DNA of 35,293 bases. Origin: Desulfurivibrio sp. Its GTDB lineage: Bacteria > Desulfobacterota > Desulfobulbia > Desulfobulbales > Desulfurivibrionaceae. Positions within the stretch are counted from its first letter, which is position 1. Every line of letters starts with the position of its first letter. This document shows positions 1-7,216 of this stretch, piece by piece. The translations under genes were made by a program, and so were the position numbers. The notes under the pieces were generated by a model. It made no database searches. It was not told the origin of the DNA and was given only the letters and a program-made list of their open reading frames with translations. The stretch spans positions 1 through 35,293 of the forward strand of contig VMSS01000244.1 of assembly GCA_013791995.1 (NCBI GenBank). The letters run 5' to 3'.

Positions 1-41
1 CCACAAAGACTGAATCATTTCCAGGAGAAACCAAAAAACCC

Positions 42-89
42 TTGACGCAATAAAGCAGATAAGTCAAATATGCATTTAACTTATCTGCT
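42..89 (+). promoter_or_regulatory. Palindromic operator-like element with candidate promoter, upstream of the RND operon
   Basis: AGCAGATAAGT (54-64) is repeated as its exact inverse ACTTATCTGCT (79-89). Between them lie AAAT (66-69) and ATTT (74-77) around ATGC, so 36 bp form one nearly perfect palindrome with a single C/A mismatch pair at 65/78. A -35-like TTGACG sits at 42-47, and an AT-rich stretch about 18 bp later falls inside the palindrome, so a bound repressor would cover the -10 region. No T-run follows, so a terminator is unlikely. The palindrome is directly seen. A role as binding site for a TetR/MarR-type repressor of the efflux genes is inference; no regulator gene is in the window. 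Confidence 0.55.
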
Positions 90-191
90 GGTCAATAATT
101 GACTTTTCACTGAAACACTATTACCCATCAACACCACACAGTCCCACACTGTTAATCCGGGAACCCAGTTGCTCCCCTATCCTTAAGACTA

Positions 192-1328
192 ATGACCATG
201 AAAAAACGCATCTTATTCTCCATCTTCGGCCTGGTGCTGGTGCTCGGCCTCCTTGCCACCATCAAAGGCTTGCAGATATCCACGATGATGGGCAAAAAAA
301 GCAGCTTCAGCCCGCCGCCGGAAACGATAACTGCAGCCCAAGCCCGCCATGAGTCCTGGGAGGCCACCCTGCCCGCGGTGGGTTCCCTTGAAGCAGTGCA
401 AGGAGTCACCGTTGCTGCGGAACTGCCGGGCAAAGTGACACGAATTGATTTTACCCCTGGTGCCTGGATACAGGAGGGAGACCTCATTCTCCAGCAGGAC
501 ATTTCTTCGGAAGAGGCGCAGCTCCATGCGGCTGAAGCCTCCGCCGCTTTAACCAAGATAAACTTCGAAAGACTTCGCCTACTCATTGAAACGAACGCCG
601 TTTCCCGGGCGGCCTATGATGATGGAGAGGCGCAATACAAGCAGGCGGTTGCCCAAGCGAATACAATCCGGGCGACCATAGCTAAAAAAACAATTCGAGC
701 CCCATTTTCCGGTCGTCTCGGCATTCGCCTGGTCAACCTCGGCCAGATTCTCGACGAAGGCGCACCCATTGTTTCCCTCCAGGCCCTGGACCCTATTTTC
801 ATCAATTTCATGCTGCCCCAACAGGACTTGGCCCGAATCAAGCCGGGCCTTCCGGTGCGGATAACCACCGATGCCATGCCGGGCAAGACTGTTACCGGCA
901 AGGTCACTGCCATCAATCCGCAGGCCGACACCGACACCCGCAACGTCCGAGTACAGGCCACTGCCACCAACAAGGAAGAGCGGTTGCATCCCGGCATGTT
1001 CGCCACGGTGTCCGTGGTCCTCCCCGCCCAAAGCAAGGTGCTGGTCATCCCTGCCACCGCCGTGCTGTACGCCCCCTACGGTGATTCGGTCTTTGTGGTT
1101 GAAGAACAGAAAAACAAAAAAACAGGCGAGGCCGGACTGGTGATACGCCAACAGTTTGTCCGCCTCGGAGAAAAGCGTGGCGATTTTGTCGCTATATCCT
1201 CGGGTCTTGATGCGGGGACTACAGTGGCCAGCTCCGGAGTATTCAAGCTGCGCAACGGCCAAGGGGTCGTGGTGGACAACGCCCTGAGCCCGGAATTCAG
1301 CTTGAATCCCAAGCCAAACAACAGTTAA
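192..1328 (+). CDS. RND efflux periplasmic adaptor (membrane fusion protein)
   Basis: A 378-residue membrane fusion protein of the AcrA/MexH class that would link an inner-membrane RND pump to an outer-membrane channel. It has an N-terminal hydrophobic anchor or signal (about residues 5-25). The first lipoyl half follows (VAAELPGKVTRIDFTPGAWI, about 75-95), then a short helical hairpin rich in Ala/Gln/Glu (about 107-160). The second lipoyl half contains TIRAPFSGRLGIR (about 168-180), and beta-barrel and membrane-proximal domains follow with HPGMFATVSVVLP and VLVIPATAVLY. The short hairpin matches the MexH/VexE-like subgroup rather than the longer AcrA. The start is ATG 192; ATG 198 (MKKR) is equally plausible because neither has a strong Shine-Dalgarno. 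The pump gene begins 19 nt downstream, so the two are almost certainly cotranscribed. No outer-membrane factor gene is present in the window. Confidence 0.93.
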   Translation: MTMKKRILFSIFGLVLVLGLLATIKGLQISTMMGKKSSFSPPPETITAAQARHESWEATLPAVGSLEAVQGVTVAAELPGKVTRIDFTPGAWIQEGDLILQQDISSEEAQLHAAEASAALTKINFERLRLLIETNAVSRAAYDDGEAQYKQAVAQANTIRATIAKKTIRAPFSGRLGIRLVNLGQILDEGAPIVSLQALDPIFINFMLPQQDLARIKPGLPVRITTDAMPGKTVTGKVTAINPQADTDTRNVRVQATATNKEERLHPGMFATVSVVLPAQSKVLVIPATAVLYAPYGDSVFVVEEQKNKKTGEAGLVIRQQFVRLGEKRGDFVAISSGLDAGTTVASSGVFKLRNGQGVVVDNALSPEFSLNPKPNNS

Positions 1329-1347
1329 GCCACTCACGTCGAGACCC

Positions 1348-4300
1348 ATGAAATTCACCGACCTTTTCATCCGCCGTCCCGTCCTCGCTCTGGTGATCAG
1401 CCTGCTCATCATCATTGCCGGATTGCAGGCCATGCGCAGCCTGAATGTTCGCCAATTCCCCAAAAGCGAAAATTCGGCGGTTACCGTTACCACCGTTTAT
1501 GTCGGAGCCAATGCCGAGTTGGTGCGGGGGTTTATTACCACTCCGCTGGAACGGGCCATTGCTGCGGCGGACGGCATTGATTACCTGGAATCCCAAAGCG
1601 CCCAAGGCGTCTCCACCATTACCGTCCGGTTGAAAATCAACTATGACGCCACCAAGGCCCTGGCCGAGATCGGCTCCAAGGTCGATCAGGTCCGCCGGGA
1701 TCTGCCGCCCGAAGCCGAGGTGCCGGTAATCAACATCGAATCGGCGGACTCCAGGTTTGCCGCAGCCTATCTCAGTTTCACCTCCGATGTTCTGACCCAG
1801 AACGAAATCACCGATTACCTGACCCGGATCGTACAGCCGCGCCTTTCCGCCATCGAAGGCGTACAGCGCGCCGATGTGCTCGGCGCCCGCACCTTTGCCA
1901 TGCGGATCTGGCTTAAGCCCGAGCGCATGGCCGCCTACAACGTCAGTCCGGCCCAGGTGCGCACGGCCCTGGCTGCCAACAACTATCTGTCGGCCATCGG
2001 CAGCACCAAGGGTTCGCTCATTCAGGTCAACCTCACCGCCAACACCAACTTGCGTTCGGCGGCGGAATTCAAGCGGTTGGTGATCCGTGAACAGGACGGC
2101 GCCACTGTCCGTCTGGAAGATATCAGCGAAGTATCGCTCGGCGCGGAAAACTATGACTCGGAAGTACGTTTCTCCGGCCAGACCGCAACCTTCATGGGTA
2201 TCTGGCCCCTGCCCAACGCCAACTCCCTGGACGTGATCAAACTGGTCCGCTCCGAAATGGTGTCCATCCAAAAGGATCTCCCCACCGGCCTCAAAGGCCG
2301 CATCGCCTACGACGCCACTGCCTACATCGATAATGCCATTAACGAGGTAATGAAGACTCTGGGCGATACCCTGCTCATCGTGATGGTGGTCATCTTTCTC
2401 TTTCTCGGCTCGTTCCGCTCGGTGCTGATCCCGATTGTGGCCATTCCCCTGTCCCTCATCGGCGGCCTCTTCCTGATGCAGGTCTTCGGTTTTTCCATCA
2501 ATCTGCTTACCCTGCTCGCCATCGTCCTTTCCGTGGGTCTGGTGGTTGATGACGCCATCGTGGTAGTGGAAAACGTCGAACGCCATCTCCGCGAAGGCAA
2601 ATCCCCGCTGGATGCCGCCCTGCTCGGAGCCCGCGAACTTGTGGGGCCGATTATCGCCATGACCATCACTTTGGCCGCAGTCTATGCGCCCATCGGCTTC
2701 CAAGGCGGCCTCACCGGCTCACTCTTCCGTGAATTCGCCTTTACCCTGGCCGGAGCGGTGACCATCTCCGGAGTGGTGGCCTTGACCCTGTCGCCGATGA
2801 TGTCGGCCAAACTGCTCAAGCCTGGGATCGAAGAGCATGGCTTTGCGGGAAGAATCGCCCGCGATTTTTCCCGGTTGCGCAACGCCTATGGCCGCTGGCT
2901 CGACACCACTCTTGCCGCCAGACCTGCGGTCTACACGATCTGGATCGTCATCGGCCTACTTTGTTTCCCCATGTTCACCATGTCGGCTAAGGAACTCGCC
3001 CCCAACGAGGATCAGGGAGTCATCTTCGGCATTGTGGACGCGGCGGCCAACTCCACCCTGGATCAAACCAGCATCTATACAGCCGCCGCCAACAAGATCT
3101 TTCTCGATTTCCCGGAAACGGACTTTACCTTCCAGGTCACCCAGCCCACCTCAGGGTTCAGCGGTATGGTCACCAAGCCCTGGGATCAACGTGACCGTTC
3201 GGTGTTCGAAATCATGCCCGAGGTTCAGCAGAAACTCCAGGCATTGCCCGGCATCCGGATCTTCCCTGTATTGCGGCCATCGCTCCCCGGCGGCGGACAG
3301 TTCCCCGTGGAGTTCATCCTGGCTTCCACAGCGGAAACTCCGCAGATCCTGGAATTTGCCCAAAAGATCCAGATGAAGGCCATGCAGAGCGGGATGTTCG
3401 CTTTTCCGCCGATCATCGACGTGAAGATCGATCAACCCCAAGCGGAGTTCGTTATTGATCGCGACAAGGTGGCGGACTTGGGACTCAGCCTGGAACAGGT
3501 TGGTGCGGATATCGGCGCCATGGTGGGAGGGAACTTCGTCAACCGCTTCGATATCGCCGGACGCAGTTACAAGGTTATCCCTCAGATTGCCCGCGCCGAT
3601 CGACTCAATCCTGAACAGCTAAAAAATATCTACATCACCGGGCCAAACGGCCAGATGGTGCCGCTTTCCACTGTGGCCACCATCAATAATTCCACAGTGC
3701 CCCGTTCCCTGAACCGCTTCCAGCAGTTGAATGCCGTTAAGATCAGCGGCGTTTCGGTCCGCCCCCTGGACGAGGCCCTGCGCTATCTGGAGACCGAAGC
3801 CGCACAGATTCTGCCCAAAGGCTATGTGCTTGATTACACCGGCGAGTCACGTCAGTTGCGCAGCGAGGGCAACAAGTTTCTGCCCGCCTTCGGTCTGGCG
3901 GTGATCCTGATTTTTCTGGTTCTGTCCGCGCAGTTCAACAGCTTCCGCGATCCCTTTGTCATCCTGGCCGGTTCGGTTCCCCTGGCCATGTTCGGGGCGC
4001 TGATCTTCACCTTTCTCAAAATGCCCGACCCAAACGTCCCATTCTGGACCCATGGCTGGACCACCACCCTTAACATCTATTCCCAGGTGGGACTTGTGAC
4101 CCTCGTCGGCCTGGTAGCGAAAAACGGCATTCTCATTGTCGAGTTCGCCAACACTCTCCAGGAACAGGGGCTTCCCAAACTGGCCGCCATTCGGGAAGCA
4201 TCCATGACCCGGTTACGTCCCATTCTGATGACAAGCACCGCCACAGTGGCTGGCCATTTCCCCTTGACCCTGGTCACCGGAGCCGGAGCCGCAGCGAGAA

Positions 4301-4455
4301 ACTCCATCGGTCTCGTGCTGGTGGGTGGCATGGCCATAGGCACTCTGTTCACCCTTTTTGTGCTGCCTTCGATATACATGCTGATCGCCCGGGACCATGG
4401 GCGGGACAGCCTGGTTGAGTCCAATCCCAAAGAACAGGAAATCGCCAGCCAATGA
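1348..4455 (+). CDS. RND family efflux transporter permease (HAE1/AcrB-type)
   Basis: A 1035-residue inner-membrane proton/drug antiporter of the RND superfamily, full length for the family. It starts FTDLFIRRPVLALVISLL, the typical TM1 of AcrB-like pumps, and shows two repeats of one TM plus a large periplasmic loop plus five TMs. The proton-relay residues are present: Asp401-Asp402 in TM4 (GLVVDDAIVVVEN, equivalent to AcrB D407/D408) and Lys925 in TM10 (GLVAKNGILIVEF, equivalent to K940). These residues make it a drug-type rather than a SecDF or heavy-metal CusA-type pump. Substrates cannot be read from sequence; resemblance to the MexI/VexF group is a family-level impression. It lies 19 nt behind the adaptor gene, and its stop overlaps the next ATG (ATGA). 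Confidence 0.95.
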   Translation: MKFTDLFIRRPVLALVISLLIIIAGLQAMRSLNVRQFPKSENSAVTVTTVYVGANAELVRGFITTPLERAIAAADGIDYLESQSAQGVSTITVRLKINYDATKALAEIGSKVDQVRRDLPPEAEVPVINIESADSRFAAAYLSFTSDVLTQNEITDYLTRIVQPRLSAIEGVQRADVLGARTFAMRIWLKPERMAAYNVSPAQVRTALAANNYLSAIGSTKGSLIQVNLTANTNLRSAAEFKRLVIREQDGATVRLEDISEVSLGAENYDSEVRFSGQTATFMGIWPLPNANSLDVIKLVRSEMVSIQKDLPTGLKGRIAYDATAYIDNAINEVMKTLGDTLLIVMVVIFLFLGSFRSVLIPIVAIPLSLIGGLFLMQVFGFSINLLTLLAIVLSVGLVVDDAIVVVENVERHLREGKSPLDAALLGARELVGPIIAMTITLAAVYAPIGFQGGLTGSLFREFAFTLAGAVTISGVVALTLSPMMSAKLLKPGIEEHGFAGRIARDFSRLRNAYGRWLDTTLAARPAVYTIWIVIGLLCFPMFTMSAKELAPNEDQGVIFGIVDAAANSTLDQTSIYTAAANKIFLDFPETDFTFQVTQPTSGFSGMVTKPWDQRDRSVFEIMPEVQQKLQALPGIRIFPVLRPSLPGGGQFPVEFILASTAETPQILEFAQKIQMKAMQSGMFAFPPIIDVKIDQPQAEFVIDRDKVADLGLSLEQVGADIGAMVGGNFVNRFDIAGRSYKVIPQIARADRLNPEQLKNIYITGPNGQMVPLSTVATINNSTVPRSLNRFQQLNAVKISGVSVRPLDEALRYLETEAAQILPKGYVLDYTGESRQLRSEGNKFLPAFGLAVILIFLVLSAQFNSFRDPFVILAGSVPLAMFGALIFTFLKMPDPNVPFWTHGWTTTLNIYSQVGLVTLVGLVAKNGILIVEFANTLQEQGLPKLAAIREASMTRLRPILMTSTATVAGHFPLTLVTGAGAAARNSIGLVLVGGMAIGTLFTLFVLPSIYMLIARDHGRDSLVESNPKEQEIASQ

Positions 4456-4646
4456 ATACCTCTGATCTGTGGTCCATTCTGGGCTCCCTGCCGGAAGAAG
4501 AGACTCCCCATGTGCTCACCCGGCTTTTTGCCCTGTACGAGGCCCGGCTGGCACAAAACCCCGAAGACCCGGAGGCCTTGGATTTTTTCCACAACCTCGA
4601 TCTCGTGATTACCCAGACCTGCCAATGCAACAGCAACCGACGATAA
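4452..4646 (+). CDS. Small conserved-looking hypothetical protein (64 aa) in the RND operon
   Basis: A 64-residue acidic, helical protein that I do not recognise. Its ATG overlaps the pump stop codon as ATGA, a classic translational-coupling arrangement, and its end overlaps the start of the CAP-domain gene at 4625. It contains a predicted amphipathic helix (VLTRLFALYEARLAQ), a TPR-like acidic NPEDPEAL turn, a second helix and a Cys-x-Cys near the C terminus (TCQCNSNRR). There is no signal peptide or membrane segment, so it should be cytoplasmic. Coupling to the pump suggests an accessory role, but no function can be assigned. The overlap on both sides is the main argument that it is a real gene. 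Confidence 0.6.
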   Translation: MNTSDLWSILGSLPEEETPHVLTRLFALYEARLAQNPEDPEALDFFHNLDLVITQTCQCNSNRR

Positions 4647-5227
4647 CCCGCTGCCGTAACCAGGCGGTTTCTTCCGTGGCGAGCGCATCCTTGCTGGTTC
4701 TCCTCTGCCTTGTTTCCGCCAGCCCAAGCTCGGCGCAGGACAACAAGGTTGACGCGATGTGCATGGTGCAAGAGCACAATATCCTGCGCAGTGCCGTGAG
4801 CGCCCCGGAATTACGCTGGTCCGACGCTCTCGCCCGACGAGCAACAGCCTGGGCCGACAAACTTAAAAAAGCAGGCTGTGACATGCAACACAGCCGTGGC
4901 AAGCTTGGCGAAAATCTCTATTGGGCCAGCCCCCTGAAAACAACCAACAAGAGTAAGGGCAGCACCACTTGGAAGTCGCGCCTGACCCTGCAACCCATCA
5001 AGGAAAAAGACGTGGTCGCCAGCTGGGCCACTGAAAAGCCGTGGTACTCCCATCTCACCAACACCTGCAACGCGCCTCCGGGAAAAAGCTGCGGCCATTA
5101 CACCCAGATCGTTTGGCAGAACACCAAGGAAGTCGGCTGCGCCAAAGCCGTGTGCGACGACAACTCACAGGTCTGGGTCTGCAACTATGGGCCAGCCGGG
5201 AATGTGGTCGGTCAAAAACCTTACTGA
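4625..5227 (+). CDS. Secreted CAP-domain (SCP/PR-1-like) protein
   Basis: A 200-residue secreted protein of the CAP superfamily. The chosen start, ATG 4625, gives a clean signal peptide: a basic N-region with Arg, a hydrophobic core SLLVLLCLVSA, and a cleavage region ending SSAQ. The frame stays open further upstream (to 4469), but that part lacks a signal and overlaps the preceding gene. The CAP core is clear: EHNILRSAV near the N terminus, GENLYWAS, then GHYTQIVWQNTKEVGCA and VCNYGPAGNVVGQ, which match the two CRISP/PR-1 signature motifs. Cys residues near 5070-5190 fit the usual disulfides. CAP proteins often bind sterols, lipids or other ligands; the function of bacterial members is mostly unknown. 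It overlaps the 64-aa gene by 22 nt and closes the RND cluster. Confidence 0.88.
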   Translation: MQQQPTITRCRNQAVSSVASASLLVLLCLVSASPSSAQDNKVDAMCMVQEHNILRSAVSAPELRWSDALARRATAWADKLKKAGCDMQHSRGKLGENLYWASPLKTTNKSKGSTTWKSRLTLQPIKEKDVVASWATEKPWYSHLTNTCNAPPGKSCGHYTQIVWQNTKEVGCAKAVCDDNSQVWVCNYGPAGNVVGQKPY

Positions 5228-5281
5228 CCGCACCACCTCCTTGCCGGACAACCGCAATCTTGCCGCATCTTCGTGAACCCC

Positions 5282-5310
5282 TCGACAGGAATCTCCAATC
5301 CCGCTATGAT
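5282..5310 (+). promoter_or_regulatory. Candidate sigma70 promoter for mscS-CDF pair
   Basis: TCGACA (5282-5287) and TATGAT (5305-5310) are separated by exactly 17 bp, each one mismatch from consensus, in the 119-bp gap after the CAP gene. A second perfect TATAAT occurs at 5318-5323 without a good -35. Transcription would begin around 5317, about 30 nt before the preferred ATG 5347. This is pattern evidence only. Confidence 0.45.
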
Positions 5311-5346
5311 GAACCAATATAATTCAACCGGGAGATGAGGCCGTCC

Positions 5347-6180
5347 ATGGACCAGCAGTTTGAAGCACTGCACACCATCGCCACCAGAGCCACCGCCTTT
5401 CTGGTAGACTACAGCTTTCAGGTGGTCGGGGCCATCATCATCCTCATTGGCGGCTTCCTGCTTGGCAGTTGGGTCTCCACCGCCGTGACCAAGCTCTGTG
5501 AAAAGCGGGGGGTCGATGTCACCCTGGGACATTTTCTCTCTTCCCTGGCCAAGATCGTGGTCATCACTTTTGCGGTGATCATTGCCCTCAGCAAGTTCGG
5601 AATCACCATTGCCCCATTCATCGCCGCCATCGGCGCTGCAGCCTTCGGAGCCACCTACGCCCTCCAAGGGCCGCTCTCCAACTACGGGGCCGGACTGGCC
5701 ATCATCCTAGGCCGCACCTTTCTCGTAGGCGACACGATCACGGTGGCCGGAGTCTTCGGGGTGGTGAATGCGATTACCCTGGCCCACACCACCCTGCTCA
5801 CCGAGGATGGGGTCAGGATCACCGTGCCCAACAAGCATATTGTCGGAGAGATCCTCCATAATTCCGGGGAATTCCGCATTGTGGAAAGCTCGGTGGGCAT
5901 CAGCTACACTGCTGACCCCGCCAAAGCCATCGGGGTAATCACCCAGGCCCTTGCCATCTTTCCCCAACTCCAAAACGGACCTGCGCCGCAGATCGGCATC
6001 GAAAATTTCCAGGATTCCTCGGTGGCCATCGGCTATCGCTACTGGGCGCCCACCCAGCGATACATCGAAACCATGCACGGGGTGAACCTCGCGGTGTATC
6101 AAGCGCTTGGCCAAGCCGGGATCAGTATCCCCTTCCCGCAACGGGTGATTACCATGATGAAGGACCAGAACCCTTCATGA
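5347..6180 (+). CDS. mscS: Small-conductance mechanosensitive channel, MscS family
   Basis: A 277-residue inner-membrane MscS-type channel, expected to open under hypo-osmotic membrane tension. Three N-terminal TM helices are visible: about residues 18-43, 60-80 and the pore helix. The pore-lining TM3 has the Gly/Ala-rich pattern FIAAIGAAAFGATYALQGPLSNYGAG, quoted here in part because it is the family hallmark. The beta domain follows with FLVGDTITVAGVFGVVNAI and VPNKHIVGEILHN. Length is close to E. coli MscS (286). I prefer ATG 5347 over ATG 5335 because GAGG lies six bases upstream of it. The stop overlaps the next gene as ATGA, so it is cotranscribed with the CDF transporter. Confidence 0.93.
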   Translation: MDQQFEALHTIATRATAFLVDYSFQVVGAIIILIGGFLLGSWVSTAVTKLCEKRGVDVTLGHFLSSLAKIVVITFAVIIALSKFGITIAPFIAAIGAAAFGATYALQGPLSNYGAGLAIILGRTFLVGDTITVAGVFGVVNAITLAHTTLLTEDGVRITVPNKHIVGEILHNSGEFRIVESSVGISYTADPAKAIGVITQALAIFPQLQNGPAPQIGIENFQDSSVAIGYRYWAPTQRYIETMHGVNLAVYQALGQAGISIPFPQRVITMMKDQNPS

Positions 6181-7115
6181 GACTAACCCCCCCGCGCGAC
6201 ACCGACACCTTGCTCAAACTGGCGACCTATGCTTCCACCGCCACGGCATTTGTGCTCATCGGTGTCAAAGGTGCGGCTTGGCTCATGACCGGGTCCTTGA
6301 GCGTCATGGCCTCCCTGGTTGACTCGCTTATGGACGCGGCCGCCTCGCTGATCAATCTGCTGGCGGTGCGGTATTCACTGAAATCCCCGGACGAGGACCA
6401 CCAGTTCGGCCACGGAAAAGCGGAATCCCTGGCCGGCCTCGGCCAAGCCTGCTTTATTGCCGGCTCGGCAATCTTTCTGCTCATCCATGCGGCCGAACGG
6501 TTGAACCACCCGCAACCCCTGCAAGAAATCAATATCGGTCTGTGGGTCATGGCCTTTGCCATGGCTGCCACCCTGGCGCTTCTGGCCTTTCAGGGCTATG
6601 TCATCAAGCGAACCAATTCTTCCGCCATCCGCGCCGATGCTCTGCACTATAAAACCGACCTGCTCACCAACGCGGCCGGCATCGCCGCCCTCTATTTTGC
6701 CGCTGCGGGCTGGCCCATACTTGACACACTCGGCGCCTTCGTCATTGCCTGCTATATCCTATACAGCGCCTGGCAAATCGGCCGGGAAGCCATGCAGGTT
6801 CTCATGGACCGGGAACTTCCCGAGGAAACCCGCCAGCGCATCTGCGATATTGCCCTGGCCCATGCGACCGTGCTCGGTCTCCACGATTTGCGAACCCGGC
6901 AATCCGGGCAGACCATGCTTATTCAGCTCCATCTTGACCTTGACCAGAACTTGCCCCTTTCCGAAGCCCACCGGGTTACAAAAGAGGTGGAGCGCGCCAT
7001 CATGGACTCCTTTCCCCAAGCCGATCTCATCATTCACCAGGACCCCCGCAATCCGACAGGATACAGCCGTAATCCCGATGAATGCCGGGACCTTCCCGAA
7101 ATTCGTCCAAGTTGA
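6177..7115 (+). CDS. Cation diffusion facilitator (FieF-type divalent metal/H+ antiporter)
   Basis: A 312-residue CDF inner-membrane exporter of divalent cations such as Zn2+ or Fe2+. Six TM helices are recognisable. The metal-site sequences are DSLMDAAAS in TM2 (DxxxD type), DEDHQFGHGKAESL just before TM3, and DALHYKTDLLTN in TM5 (HxxxD), which together match the FieF/ZitB family. The cytoplasmic ferredoxin-like C-terminal domain is present (LHDLRTRQSGQTMLIQLHLD and ending DLIIHQDP). Length is right for FieF (about 300). ATG 6177 overlaps the MscS stop codon. Substrate metal is not determinable by eye, though the Asp/His pattern favours Zn/Fe over Mn. Confidence 0.93.
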   Translation: MRLTPPRDTDTLLKLATYASTATAFVLIGVKGAAWLMTGSLSVMASLVDSLMDAAASLINLLAVRYSLKSPDEDHQFGHGKAESLAGLGQACFIAGSAIFLLIHAAERLNHPQPLQEINIGLWVMAFAMAATLALLAFQGYVIKRTNSSAIRADALHYKTDLLTNAAGIAALYFAAAGWPILDTLGAFVIACYILYSAWQIGREAMQVLMDRELPEETRQRICDIALAHATVLGLHDLRTRQSGQTMLIQLHLDLDQNLPLSEAHRVTKEVERAIMDSFPQADLIIHQDPRNPTGYSRNPDECRDLPEIRPS

Positions 7116-7158
7116 TCTTTCGTTCCAATACCCCCAGACAAGCAGCCATTCTTTGCCG

Positions 7159-7187
7159 TTGACCTTGACACAAACGCAGGGTACAAG
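7159..7187 (+). promoter_or_regulatory. Weak candidate promoter for the GH17 gene
   Basis: TTGACC (7159-7164) and TACAAG (7182-7187) are 17 bp apart. Transcription would start near 7194, giving a leader of about 23 nt. A strong Shine-Dalgarno-like AAGGAGG (7185-7191) lies 25 nt before the first ATG (7217). That is too far for it to act on that start, and it overlaps the proposed -10. An in-frame TGA at 7166 rules out a much longer N terminus. Confidence 0.25.
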
Positions 7188-7216
7188 GAGGAAATTCTCA
7201 CGCTCTACCACTCTCA

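Noticed and set aside
1297-2703. Long minus-strand open frame antisense to the RND pump
   Set aside because: Same reason: it mirrors GC-rich codon use of the pump gene, and its translation is Gly/Asp/His-rich with no family character.
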